From Hyphomicrobiales bacterium (lineage in GTDB: Bacteria; Pseudomonadota; Alphaproteobacteria; Rhizobiales; SZUA-8): a stretch of 6,195 nt of DNA. Both the position numbers and the translations under genes were made by a program. Below are positions 1 to 6,195 of this stretch, piece after piece. How positions within the stretch are numbered: position 1 is the first letter of the stretch; the number at the start of each line of letters is the position of its first letter. The stretch covers positions 1-6,195 of the forward strand of contig QILX01000070.1 in the NCBI GenBank assembly GCA_003232175.1, given 5' to 3'. Below the pieces are notes generated by a model, which ran no database searches, had not been told where the DNA came from, and saw nothing but the letters and a program-made list of their open reading frames with translations.

Positions 1-534
1 GTCATACCCGTCGCCGAAGAGGTCGGCATCGCCATGTGTTGTCACCCCGATGACCCGCCCTTTCCGCTGCTTGGCCTGCCGCGCGTCAATTCCACCGAGG
101 CGGATTTCGCTGCTCTGATGACGGCGGTGGACAGCCCCGCCAGCGGTATCACTTTGTGTTCAGGCTCCCTTGGCGCCCGGCCCGACAACGACCTGCCCGG
201 CATGATGAACCGTCTGGGCTCCCGGGTACATTTTCTTCACTTGCGCAATGTCGCCCGCGACACCGATACGGTGCCGGCTTCGTTTTATGAATCCGAGCAT
301 CTTGTCGGAGACGTCAACATGGTCGCCCTAGTTGCCGCTGTGCTGGGCGAAGAAAAGCGTCGCAAGTCGCAAGGCCGTGAAGACTGGCAGATCCCCATGC
401 GCCCCGATCACGGCCAGAATATCATCGACGACATCGGTCGCGATGCCCAGCCCGGTTACCCGACCATTGGGCGCCTTAAAGGGTTGGCGGAGCTCCGCGG
501 CGTCATGGCCGGACTGAATTTCGGCACGGCTTGA
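1..534 (+). CDS. uxuA: Mannonate dehydratase, C-terminal part (5' end outside window)
   Basis: Mannonate dehydratase converts D-mannonate to 2-keto-3-deoxy-D-gluconate in the cytoplasm, in the glucuronate (hexuronate) degradation pathway. The frame is open from base 1, so the gene enters from outside the window; 177 codons are seen, roughly the last 45% of a protein that is usually near 390 residues. The family's hallmark blocks appear in order. HPDDPP lies at fragment residues 15-20, CSGSLG begins at Cys53, FLHLRN carries His80, and MRPDHG carries Asp136 and His137. The first His, Cys53, His80 and Asp136 correspond to the metal ligands known for this TIM-barrel enzyme. The end, with GYPTIGRLKGLAELRGV, is typical of UxuA C-termini. 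All key residues in this part are intact, so it looks functional. It converges with the RND pump gene, with 7 bp between stop codons. Regulation cannot be seen because the promoter is outside. Confidence 0.95.
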   Translation, partial: VIPVAEEVGIAMCCHPDDPPFPLLGLPRVNSTEADFAALMTAVDSPASGITLCSGSLGARPDNDLPGMMNRLGSRVHFLHLRNVARDTDTVPASFYESEHLVGDVNMVALVAAVLGEEKRRKSQGREDWQIPMRPDHGQNIIDDIGRDAQPGYPTIGRLKGLAELRGVMAGLNFGTA

Positions 535-541
535 AACCGGC

Positions 542-3500
542 TTAGGTGATCTCCTGGGCCCCTTTGCCGCTGTCGCCCAATTCCTTTTCCAACGCAGCCT
601 CTATGGCGCCGCGCGGGCGGGTGAATCGGGCCAGAAGATCATAAAGCACCGGGGTCAGGAACAAGGTCATCAGCGCCGCAAGTCCAAGCCCGCCCATTAC
701 CACCGTACCGATGGCATTGCGGGCCTCGGCTCCGGCGCCCGAAGCAATCACAAGCGGAACCGCTCCAAGGATAGTCGAGATTATGGTCATCACAATCGGC
801 CGGAAGCGGATCACCGAGGCTTCGATCACTGCCTCGCGCACACTCCGCCCCTGATCCCGCAACTGGTTCGCGAATTCAACAATAAGTATGCCGTTTTTCG
901 CCATCAGCCCGATGAGCAGAATGATGCCGATCTGGCTGTAGATGTTGAGCGACAAGCCGGCAAGCGCCAGAGAATAGATCGCCCCGGCAATGGCCAGCGG
1001 CACCGACAACATGATGACCACCGGATGCAGAAAGCTTTCGAACTGCGCCGCCAACACTAAAAAGACGATGAGGACAGCCAGGGCCAGGGTGATCGCCATG
1101 CCGCTGGAAGTTTCGCGAAACTGCTGGCTCTGCCCGGCAAAATTGATCTTGGCCTGGGGCGGCAGGATCTCAGCGGCCAGCACCTCCATGTCATCCAGGG
1201 CCGTGCCCAGATCATAGCCGTCAGACAGCGATGCGGTGAGGACAATGGAGGGCAATCGGTCAAAGCGCCGCAGGGTCGAGGCCGCCGCCGCTTCCGTCGT
1301 GGTGACCAGGGCACTGAGCGGCACCAGGGTCTGCCCATCGCCGGAGCGCACGAAAATATTTGAGATGTCTCCCGGTGTCCGCCGGTCCTCGGCCTTGGCC
1401 TGCAACAGCACCGGATAAGAGCGCCCGCGTTCGACAAAATCGGTCACCTGCCGGGAAGCCAGCATCGTCTGCAAGGTCGAGGCGATGGTCTGGACCGAGA
1501 TATCCAAATCGTCGGCCTTGGCACGATCGACGGTCAGGTTGAGCTGCGGTTGGTTTTCCTCAAAGTCGATTTCGACATTGCGAAGCCCCGGATTGCCCCG
1601 GGCCCGCGCCCGCATTTCGGTTGCCCACCGCTTAACGCTCTCAAAATCCGGCCCACCGATAACGACCCGCACCGGCGTGCGGCCGCCATGCAGGCCAAGG
1701 CCGGTTGGCACGATGGGAAAGCCGCGCGCGCCCGTCAGCGCCCCGACCTTTGGGATAAGCTTGCGCACGATGGAATTCTGGTCCTGGCCCGGTCCGCGCT
1801 CCCCCCATTGTTTCAGCCTCAGACCGACAAAGGCCCGGTTGGGCCCGCCCCAGACCCCGACAATGGCAAACACCGTCTCGACACCGCCGTCCTCGCGCAA
1901 AGGTTCAAGACTTTTCTCCAGTATACGGGCCTGGATGTCTGTAAAACTCGAAGTCGATCCTTGCGGGGCACTGAGGGGGATAAAAATAAACCCGCGGTCC
2001 TCCTTGGGCGCCAGCTCGCGCGGCAACGACTGATAGACCTGGATACTGCCGCCGGCAAATACCGCGGCAAATGCGATAACAATCAACGGTGCCTGAATGC
2101 CTGTGCGCAACAGCCGGCCATATGCCGCCGCAATCCGGTCGAAAAGTTTAGGCCTTGCAGGTGTTGCGGTATTGTCCGCTGACCTGGCTTTGAGCAGCAA
2201 CGATGCCAGCACCGGGCAGAGCGACAGCGCTACGAATGTCGAAATCACCACGGCGCCGGCAAGCACAAATCCAAATTCGATGAAAAGCCGACCCGCCTGA
2301 CCCTCAAGATAGGATATCGGAACAAAGACCGCGATCAGGGTCACCGAAGTCGCCAGGACCGCAAAAGTGACCTGCCGCGTGCCTAGAACCGAGGCGACCA
2401 TAGGGCTCTCGCCGCCATCGATCCGACGCTGAATATTTTCCAGAACCACAATGGCGTCATCGACAACAAGACCGATGGCGAGCAACAAGGCCAGAAGCGT
2501 AAGAATATTGATCGAAAACCCAAAAACGCTGATGAAAATGAATGAGCCGATCAACGCCACCGGAATGGTCACCGCCGGGATCAAAGTCGCCCGTGCCGAC
2601 ATCAGGAAAATCAATATGACCAACACCACCAGAACCAGCGAAAGCCCCAGCGCGATCAGCACCTCGCGAATGGACGCGCCGATAAAGATCGCATCGTCCG
2701 AGCCCACCGAAATCGTCATGCCCTCGGGCAAAAGCGGGTTCAGCGCCGCAACCTCAGCCCGCACCGCGTTGGAAAGCGCGATGGTATTGGCCTGGGACTG
2801 CCGTACCACCCCAAGCCCGACCGCGTCGATGCCGTTGACGCGCACTTTTGCATCCCGGTTTTCGACATCGCGCCTGACGTCGGCCACATCGGACAGGCGC
2901 ACCGGATACCCCGCGATGCGGTCAACAACGATATTGCGAAACTGCGCTATGGTTGAAAGCCGGCTGTCCAGACGCACCGTCATCCGTCGCGACCGGGATT
3001 GAATTTCACCTGCTGGCAGTTCGATATTGTTGCGTCTCAGCGCCGCCTCGATATCGGCAACGGTGAGATTGCGTGCCGCCAGCGCCCGCCGGTCGAGCCA
3101 GATGCGCACCGCCAGGCCCCGCCGACCGTAAATGTCAACGCTGGCGACACCTTCCAAAGTTGCAAAACGGTCGACAACGAACCGTTCAATATAGTCGGTG
3201 ATCTGGGCTGACGACATAGTGGTGCTCGACACCGCCAGGCGCATCACCGGATCGGCGTCGCTGTCGTTTTTGATCACCCGCGGCTCGTCGGCCTCATCCG
3301 GCAGCCGGCTGCGCACCCGGCCCACCGCGTCGCGGACATCGTTGGCGGCCTCATCGATATTGCGACCGATTTCAAACTGGATCACCGTGCGGCTGCGGCC
3401 GCGCCGGCTGCTCGAGCTGATCGACTTGATGCCACTGACGCCGGCAACTGCGCTCTCGATCAGCTCGGTGATATCAGTATCGACAATATTGGGGGCCGCA

Positions 3501-3658
3501 CCGGTGTAGCCCGTCGATACCGTGATGACGGCCGAATCAATATCGGGCAACTCGCGAATGGGAAGCTGCATCAGCGCGGCAATCCCGAGCACGACAATAA
3601 GAAGGCTCATCACCGCCGCCAGCACTGGCCGCCGGATGGAAAGGTCCGACAGGTTCAT
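542..3658 (-). CDS. RND efflux pump inner-membrane permease (HAE1 family, AcrB-like)
   Basis: This is a proton-driven inner-membrane transporter that exports toxic or amphiphilic compounds through a tripartite complex. At 1038 residues it has the usual length of the family. TM1 spans about residues 12-30, followed by a large periplasmic domain to about 330. TM2-TM6 lie between about 333 and 488 and TM7 at about 520-540. A second periplasmic domain runs to about 853, then TM8-TM12 run to about 1008. The proton-relay residues are all present: Asp400 and Asp401 in GLVVDDAIVVLEN (AcrB D407/D408), Lys921 in GLMAKNGILIVEF (K940), and Arg951 and Thr958 in RFRPIVMT (R971/T978). The N-terminus, LSDLSIRRPVLAAV, is typical. 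The ATG overlaps the adaptor's stop codon (ATGA) and has an AAAGGA ribosome binding site 5 nt upstream, so translation is probably coupled. Substrate cannot be predicted. No TolC-type gene lies nearby. It appears intact. Confidence 0.96.
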   Translation of the reverse strand: MNLSDLSIRRPVLAAVMSLLIVVLGIAALMQLPIRELPDIDSAVITVSTGYTGAAPNIVDTDITELIESAVAGVSGIKSISSSSRRGRSRTVIQFEIGRNIDEAANDVRDAVGRVRSRLPDEADEPRVIKNDSDADPVMRLAVSSTTMSSAQITDYIERFVVDRFATLEGVASVDIYGRRGLAVRIWLDRRALAARNLTVADIEAALRRNNIELPAGEIQSRSRRMTVRLDSRLSTIAQFRNIVVDRIAGYPVRLSDVADVRRDVENRDAKVRVNGIDAVGLGVVRQSQANTIALSNAVRAEVAALNPLLPEGMTISVGSDDAIFIGASIREVLIALGLSLVLVVLVILIFLMSARATLIPAVTIPVALIGSFIFISVFGFSINILTLLALLLAIGLVVDDAIVVLENIQRRIDGGESPMVASVLGTRQVTFAVLATSVTLIAVFVPISYLEGQAGRLFIEFGFVLAGAVVISTFVALSLCPVLASLLLKARSADNTATPARPKLFDRIAAAYGRLLRTGIQAPLIVIAFAAVFAGGSIQVYQSLPRELAPKEDRGFIFIPLSAPQGSTSSFTDIQARILEKSLEPLREDGGVETVFAIVGVWGGPNRAFVGLRLKQWGERGPGQDQNSIVRKLIPKVGALTGARGFPIVPTGLGLHGGRTPVRVVIGGPDFESVKRWATEMRARARGNPGLRNVEIDFEENQPQLNLTVDRAKADDLDISVQTIASTLQTMLASRQVTDFVERGRSYPVLLQAKAEDRRTPGDISNIFVRSGDGQTLVPLSALVTTTEAAAASTLRRFDRLPSIVLTASLSDGYDLGTALDDMEVLAAEILPPQAKINFAGQSQQFRETSSGMAITLALAVLIVFLVLAAQFESFLHPVVIMLSVPLAIAGAIYSLALAGLSLNIYSQIGIILLIGLMAKNGILIVEFANQLRDQGRSVREAVIEASVIRFRPIVMTIISTILGAVPLVIASGAGAEARNAIGTVVMGGLGLAALMTLFLTPVLYDLLARFTRPRGAIEAALEKELGDSGKGAQEIT

Positions 3659-4782
3659 GACGATCCTTTCCGCTGGTCGCCATCACCGTCCTTTTTACTA
3701 CCCACGGTCTCGGCGGCTTCTCCCACCAGACGGGCCGGCGCGCCATCGCGCAGCCGCTGAATGCCACGGATTATCACAAGCTCGCCAACAGAAATTCCCG
3801 CTGTAATTTCAACCCGGCCAAATTCACGTTTGCCAAGCGTGACCGTCCGCTTTGCCGCCTTGCCGTCGTCGAACACATAAAGGAAGCTGGTTGACCCTTG
3901 GGTCAGAATAGCTTCTTCGGCAACCACCAACCCGGTCCTTGTATCCAGAATAACCGCCAGGTGCATGAACATTCCCGCCGGCAGAATCATTTCCTCATTA
4001 GGCACGATCGCCCGCACCTTGAACGACCGCGAGACGGTATTGATACGGCTGTCGATGGAAGTGAGGGCGCCATTGAATTCGCGCCCCGGAAATGCGGCTG
4101 AACCGGCGGTAATCGGCAAGCCCTTCCTGATTTTTCCAAACACGGTCTCAGGCAGGGCAAACTCGATTTCCACCCGGGACAGATCATCAAGGGTCGTGAT
4201 CATCGTCTGCTCATCAATCCGGGTGCCGGTCTCAACCCCGGAAAGACCAACGATACCGGAAAAAGGCGCTTCGATGCGGCGGTCGGCCAACCGGCGCGCC
4301 GCGCGATCAACCTGCGCCCGGGCAATGGCCAGTGCCGCCTCGAGCTGTTCGAGTGTCGCCTTTGAGATCGTGTTTGATCTGGCAAGGGTTCTGGCGCGTT
4401 CCAGGGCGAGCTGCGCCTCGGAAAACCTGGCTCTGGCTTCCGCCAGATCGGCACGTTGAATATCCTCGTCAAGCCGGACAAGAATATCGTTCGCCGCCAC
4501 CGTCTGTCCGGGCTCGAACAGGATTTCGACCACCCTGCCTGTCGCCATGGGTACGATCTCAACCGCCCGCCGCGCCAGGGTTGTGCCGACGGCTTCGATG
4601 CGGTCCTCGATTTGCCGTAACGCCGCAACTTCGATCTCAACCGGCGCAGGTGGTCTTCCGCCACGCGCACTCCCCTGTCCACCGCCGGTGTTATTTTCGC
4701 CGGTGCGCTCATAGACGGCATACCCGCCCCCAGCGGCCACGAGGAGTACCAGCAAAATACCGATCTGCCTGACAAATGACAC
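3655..4782 (-). CDS. RND efflux periplasmic adaptor subunit (membrane fusion protein)
   Basis: This adaptor joins the inner-membrane RND pump to an outer-membrane channel. I choose a GTG start at 4782 (375 residues) because AGGCGG sits 5 nt upstream and the product then begins VSFVRQIGILLVLL, a normal N-terminal membrane anchor. The frame stays open upstream to a TTG at 4878 (407 residues), but that start lacks a visible ribosome binding site and would put about 30 polar residues before the anchor. Domains, with GTG numbering: membrane anchor about 5-24 with no lipobox cysteine, so it is anchored by a helix rather than lipid; a Gly-rich linker 30-45; first half-lipoyl motif 82-105 (GRVVEILFEPGQTV); alpha-helical hairpin about 106-168, rich in Ala, Arg and Glu; second half-lipoyl motif 170-179 (IEAPFSGIVG); a beta-barrel around 200-280 including LPAGMF; and a membrane-proximal domain to about 352. 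It precedes the pump gene with a 4-bp overlap, forming one operon. Confidence 0.93.
   Translation of the reverse strand: MSFVRQIGILLVLLVAAGGGYAVYERTGENNTGGGQGSARGGRPPAPVEIEVAALRQIEDRIEAVGTTLARRAVEIVPMATGRVVEILFEPGQTVAANDILVRLDEDIQRADLAEARARFSEAQLALERARTLARSNTISKATLEQLEAALAIARAQVDRAARRLADRRIEAPFSGIVGLSGVETGTRIDEQTMITTLDDLSRVEIEFALPETVFGKIRKGLPITAGSAAFPGREFNGALTSIDSRINTVSRSFKVRAIVPNEEMILPAGMFMHLAVILDTRTGLVVAEEAILTQGSTSFLYVFDDGKAAKRTVTLGKREFGRVEITAGISVGELVIIRGIQRLRDGAPARLVGEAAETVGSKKDGDGDQRKGSS
3664..3671 (-). promoter_or_regulatory. Ribosome binding site of the RND pump gene
   Basis: Read on the minus strand this is GGAAAGGA, with its AAAGGA core 5 nt before the ATG at 3658. It lies within the last codons of the adaptor gene, and the two genes overlap in ATGA. 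Both features support the ATG at 3658 as the true start and suggest coupled translation of the pair. Confidence 0.7.
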
Positions 4783-4787
4783 GTAAT

Positions 4788-4793
4788 CCGCCT
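4788..4793 (-). promoter_or_regulatory. Ribosome binding site deciding the GTG start of the adaptor
   Basis: On the minus strand AGGCGG lies 5 nt before the GTG at 4782, with a further AGGACAGG-like purine run overlapping upstream. The competing in-frame TTG at 4878 is preceded by an A-rich and then CCAAATATCCG sequence without a Shine-Dalgarno match. This is the main reason to prefer the shorter protein. Confidence 0.6.
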
Positions 4794-4852
4794 GTCCTGT
4801 TGCATGCCGGTGGTGCGTCACCAGGGCTTCCGACAGCTTATCCCCGATCCAG

Positions 4853-4887
4853 AAATATCGAGCACAATTTTTATTCAACGGATATTT
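4853..4887. repeat. Inverted repeat AAATATC / GATATTT, possible operator
   Basis: Seven-base arms match perfectly (4853-4859 and 4881-4887), separated by 21 bp. Extending inward gives AAATATCG against CGGATATTT, which matches if one base gap is allowed. The pair lies upstream of the adaptor start and flanks the weak minus-strand -35-like box at 4873-4878. A regulator binding here could affect efflux operon transcription, but the arms are AT-rich and short, so chance is a real possibility. Confidence 0.25.
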
Positions 4888-5012
4888 GGTGCCGATTTTT
4901 TTCGAATGTATCGCCGGGATTGTTATCCGGTAAATTCAGATGATAGGATTTTGGCGTCGAAGTTGAATTTGGCGCTGGCGGCCTATCCGCTACCCCGTTT
5001 ACACATCTGAAC

Positions 5013-5017
5013 AGGAG
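5013..5017 (+). promoter_or_regulatory. Ribosome binding site of the MFS gene
   Basis: AGGAG lies 5 nt before the ATG at 5023. This is a strong match to the Shine-Dalgarno consensus with ideal spacing, and it fixes the start of the MFS reading frame. The initiation signals of this broken gene are therefore still intact. Confidence 0.75.
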
Positions 5018-5022
5018 TCGGC

Positions 5023-5892
5023 ATGGCGATAAAGTCACGCGCCACGGCGACGAGCGATGCCGGCATTGATGGTCGCCAGGCGTGGGCGCAATTGGCGATA
5101 TCCGTCGCCCTGTCGGTTGTCGGCAGTATTGGCATGTGGTCGGTCGTGGTTTTTCTGCCTGCCATCCAGGCCGAGTTCGGCGTCGACCGCGCTGATGCAT
5201 CATTGCCCTACACTTTGACCATGATGGGTTTTGCCGCCGGCAATGTCATCATGGGCCGCTATGTCGACAAGGTCGGCATTCGGCTGCCAATTGTGTTTGC
5301 CGCCATTGTCTTGGGGTTGGGGTTCATACTGGCGTCGCTGTCAACGGCGCTGTGGCAGTTTGCCCTTGTTCAGGGCGCCATGATCGGGGTGGGAACCTCG
5401 GCGACCTTTGGCCCGCTGATGGCCAATATCTCCCACTGGTTTAGTCGCCGGCGCGGGTTTGCCGTCGCCGCCGTCGCCAGTGGCAACTACCTTGCCGGCA
5501 CCCTGTGGCCACCGGTCGTCCAGACGATCTCAGTCACCGAGGGCTGGCGGGCAACCCTTGTTGTCATGGTCCCGCTGGCCCGTTTCCTGTTGCCCAACCC
5601 TGGCCAAGCAGAACACGGCGGCAGCCCGGCGGCCAGTCTCATCCCCATCGATCTTAGCCCGCGCGCGCTGCAGAGCCTGCTGGCGATCGCCGGCATCGGC
5701 TGCTGTATCGCCATGGCCATGCCCCAGGTCCACATCGTCGCCTACAGCGCCGATCTTGGGTTTGGCGTCGCCCGGGGGGCGGAGATGTTGTCGCTGATGC
5801 TGGCAGGGGGCGTTATCAGCCGCCTCGCCTCCGGGGTTCTGGCCGACCGCAGTCCTGCAAGCCATCGCGCTATTGCTTTATCTGCCCTTTGA
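5023..5892 (+). pseudogene. MFS transporter, 5' part of a frame-broken gene
   Basis: This is the N-terminal two thirds of a 12-helix major facilitator superfamily permease. Helices are visible at about residues 24-48, 62-80, 88-108, 110-134 and 146-166, a shortened one at about 177-190, then 215-235 and 250-272. The loop 2-3 signature (motif A) is present as MGRYVDKVGIR at 77-87, and its half-repeat begins at GVLADR (271-276). Right after that Arg276, near 5850, the protein stops resembling the family. The remaining 13 residues (SPASHRAIALSAL) are out of frame, and the frame ends at a TGA at 5890-5892. The correct continuation is in the frame +1 from here. By my recollection of relatives, about 11 residues (about 32 nt) are missing at the junction. 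A second, in-frame gap may lie near residue 178. Substrate is unknown. The gene diverges from the efflux operon and keeps a good ribosome binding site. Confidence 0.8.
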
Positions 5893-6190
5893 CGGGCTGG
5901 CATCGCTATATACCGTCTCGTTCATATTTGGCCTGGCCCAGGGCGGCATCGTGCCAAGTTACGCCATTATCGTACGGGAATATCTGCCCGCCCATGAGGC
6001 TGGCCAAAGAGTCGGACTGATCATCATGGCGACCGTTATCGGCATGGCCTTCGGCGGCTGGATATCGGGCTGGATTTACGACCTCACCCAATCTTATGAG
6101 GCCGCCTTCCTCAATGGTTTTGCCTTCAACCTGCTCAACATCACCGTGATGGCGATGATCCTGTGGCGCTCACGGCTGGTAGCAGCCTGA
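5852..6190 (+). pseudogene. MFS transporter, 3' part of the frame-broken gene
   Basis: This 112-codon stretch encodes the last four helices of the same transporter, in the frame +1 relative to the 5' part. It begins with VLQAIALLLYLPFDG (helix 9) and continues with a helix containing FGLAQGGIVPSYAIIVREYLP. Helix 11 contains GMAFGGWISGWIYDLT, and helix 12 lies near NLLNITVMAMILW. It ends at the TGA at 6188-6190. The frame is open from 5798, but homology starts only at about 5852. The only candidate start near its beginning is a TTG at 5873, with no ribosome binding site, and it would open in the middle of helix 9. Independent expression as a functional protein is therefore unlikely. Both halves together give about 388 residues, near but below the roughly 400-410 expected. 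Family assignment is firm; whether the break is real or an assembly error cannot be told here. Confidence 0.78.
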
Positions 6191-6195
6191 TCAGC

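Larger units (their letters stand above)
4783..5022. promoter_or_regulatory. Divergent intergenic region between the efflux operon and the MFS gene
   Basis: These 240 bp must carry promoters for both directions. The middle (about 4850-4955) is clearly more AT-rich than the flanking genes, as expected for a promoter region. A weak plus-strand sigma70-like candidate is TTGTTA (4920-4925) and TAGGAT (4944-4949), spaced by 18 bp, with four of six consensus matches in each box. For the minus strand, TTGAAT at 4878-4873 followed by an AT-rich stretch is only a weak candidate. Two dyads are visible: AAATATC (4853-4859) with GATATTT (4881-4887), and TGGTG-CGT-CACCA (4811-4823). No terminator and no convincing small gene is seen. 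No regulator gene is encoded beside it in this window. Confidence 0.45.

Noticed and set aside
1485..2182. Long plus-strand open frames of 182 and 210 codons inside the pump gene
   Set aside because: They are antisense shadows of a well-conserved RND gene, have low-complexity Arg/Pro-rich products with no family resemblance, and arise from high GC content.
4200..4805. Minus-strand 201-codon frame overlapping the adaptor gene
   Set aside because: It is the adaptor coding sequence read in another frame. The product is rich in Arg, Ser, Pro and Trp without motifs, while the adaptor frame carries clear lipoyl and hairpin motifs.
4910..4930. CCGGGATTGTTATCCGG as an operator palindrome
   Set aside because: The arms match only if a base gap is allowed, and the rest of the sequence breaks symmetry; too weak to list as a site.
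4804..5010. Plus-strand 68-codon frame in the divergent intergenic region
   Set aside because: There is no ribosome binding site, no recognisable motif, and it spans the promoter-like AT-rich part. The true plus-strand start with AGGAG follows at 5023.
4871..5203. Minus-strand 110-codon frame between the adaptor and the MFS gene
   Set aside because: Its 5' part is antisense to the MFS start, the product is Pro/Arg-rich without motifs, and it would leave the promoter region coding.
5770..5780. Run of six G (CCCGGGGGGC) as a slippage site explaining the MFS frame change
   Set aside because: The first frame still reads family-like residues after it (MLSLMLAGGVISRLASGVLADR), so the frame is lost later, near 5850.

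Overview
The window holds chromosomal-looking DNA of fairly high GC content. The protein sequences resemble those of Alphaproteobacteria; this is an inference from general similarity, and no marker gene is present to confirm it. Every base lies in or next to a recognisable gene, and the only sizeable non-coding gap is about 240 bp (4783-5022).

Layout. (1) Positions 1-534, plus strand: the 3' part of uxuA (mannonate dehydratase, hexuronate catabolism), cut by the window edge. (2) Positions 542-3658, minus strand: a complete 1038-residue RND (HAE1/AcrB-type) inner-membrane efflux pump. It converges on uxuA with only 7 bp between the two stop codons. (3) Positions 3655-4782, minus strand: the matching periplasmic adaptor (membrane fusion protein). 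It lies upstream of the pump and overlaps it by 4 bp (ATGA), so the two form one operon. (4) Positions 4783-5022: a divergent intergenic region with candidate promoter and operator-like dyads. (5) Positions 5023-6190, plus strand: a major facilitator superfamily (MFS) transporter gene. Its reading frame is broken near 5850 by what looks like a small deletion, leaving a 5' part and a 3' part in different frames.

How the genes work together. The adaptor and the RND pump should form a proton-driven tripartite efflux system. No outer-membrane TolC-type channel and no regulator are present, so these must be encoded elsewhere. The uxuA fragment and the MFS gene have no evident functional link to the pump. 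The most unusual feature is the broken MFS gene. Its premature stop lies in the sequence CTT TGA C, which matches the core of the release-factor-2 +1 recoding site and would shift into the correct downstream frame. However, the Shine-Dalgarno-like stimulator is absent and conserved residues are missing, so decay is the more likely explanation. I saw no new biological system, CRISPR array, RNA gene or mobile element.
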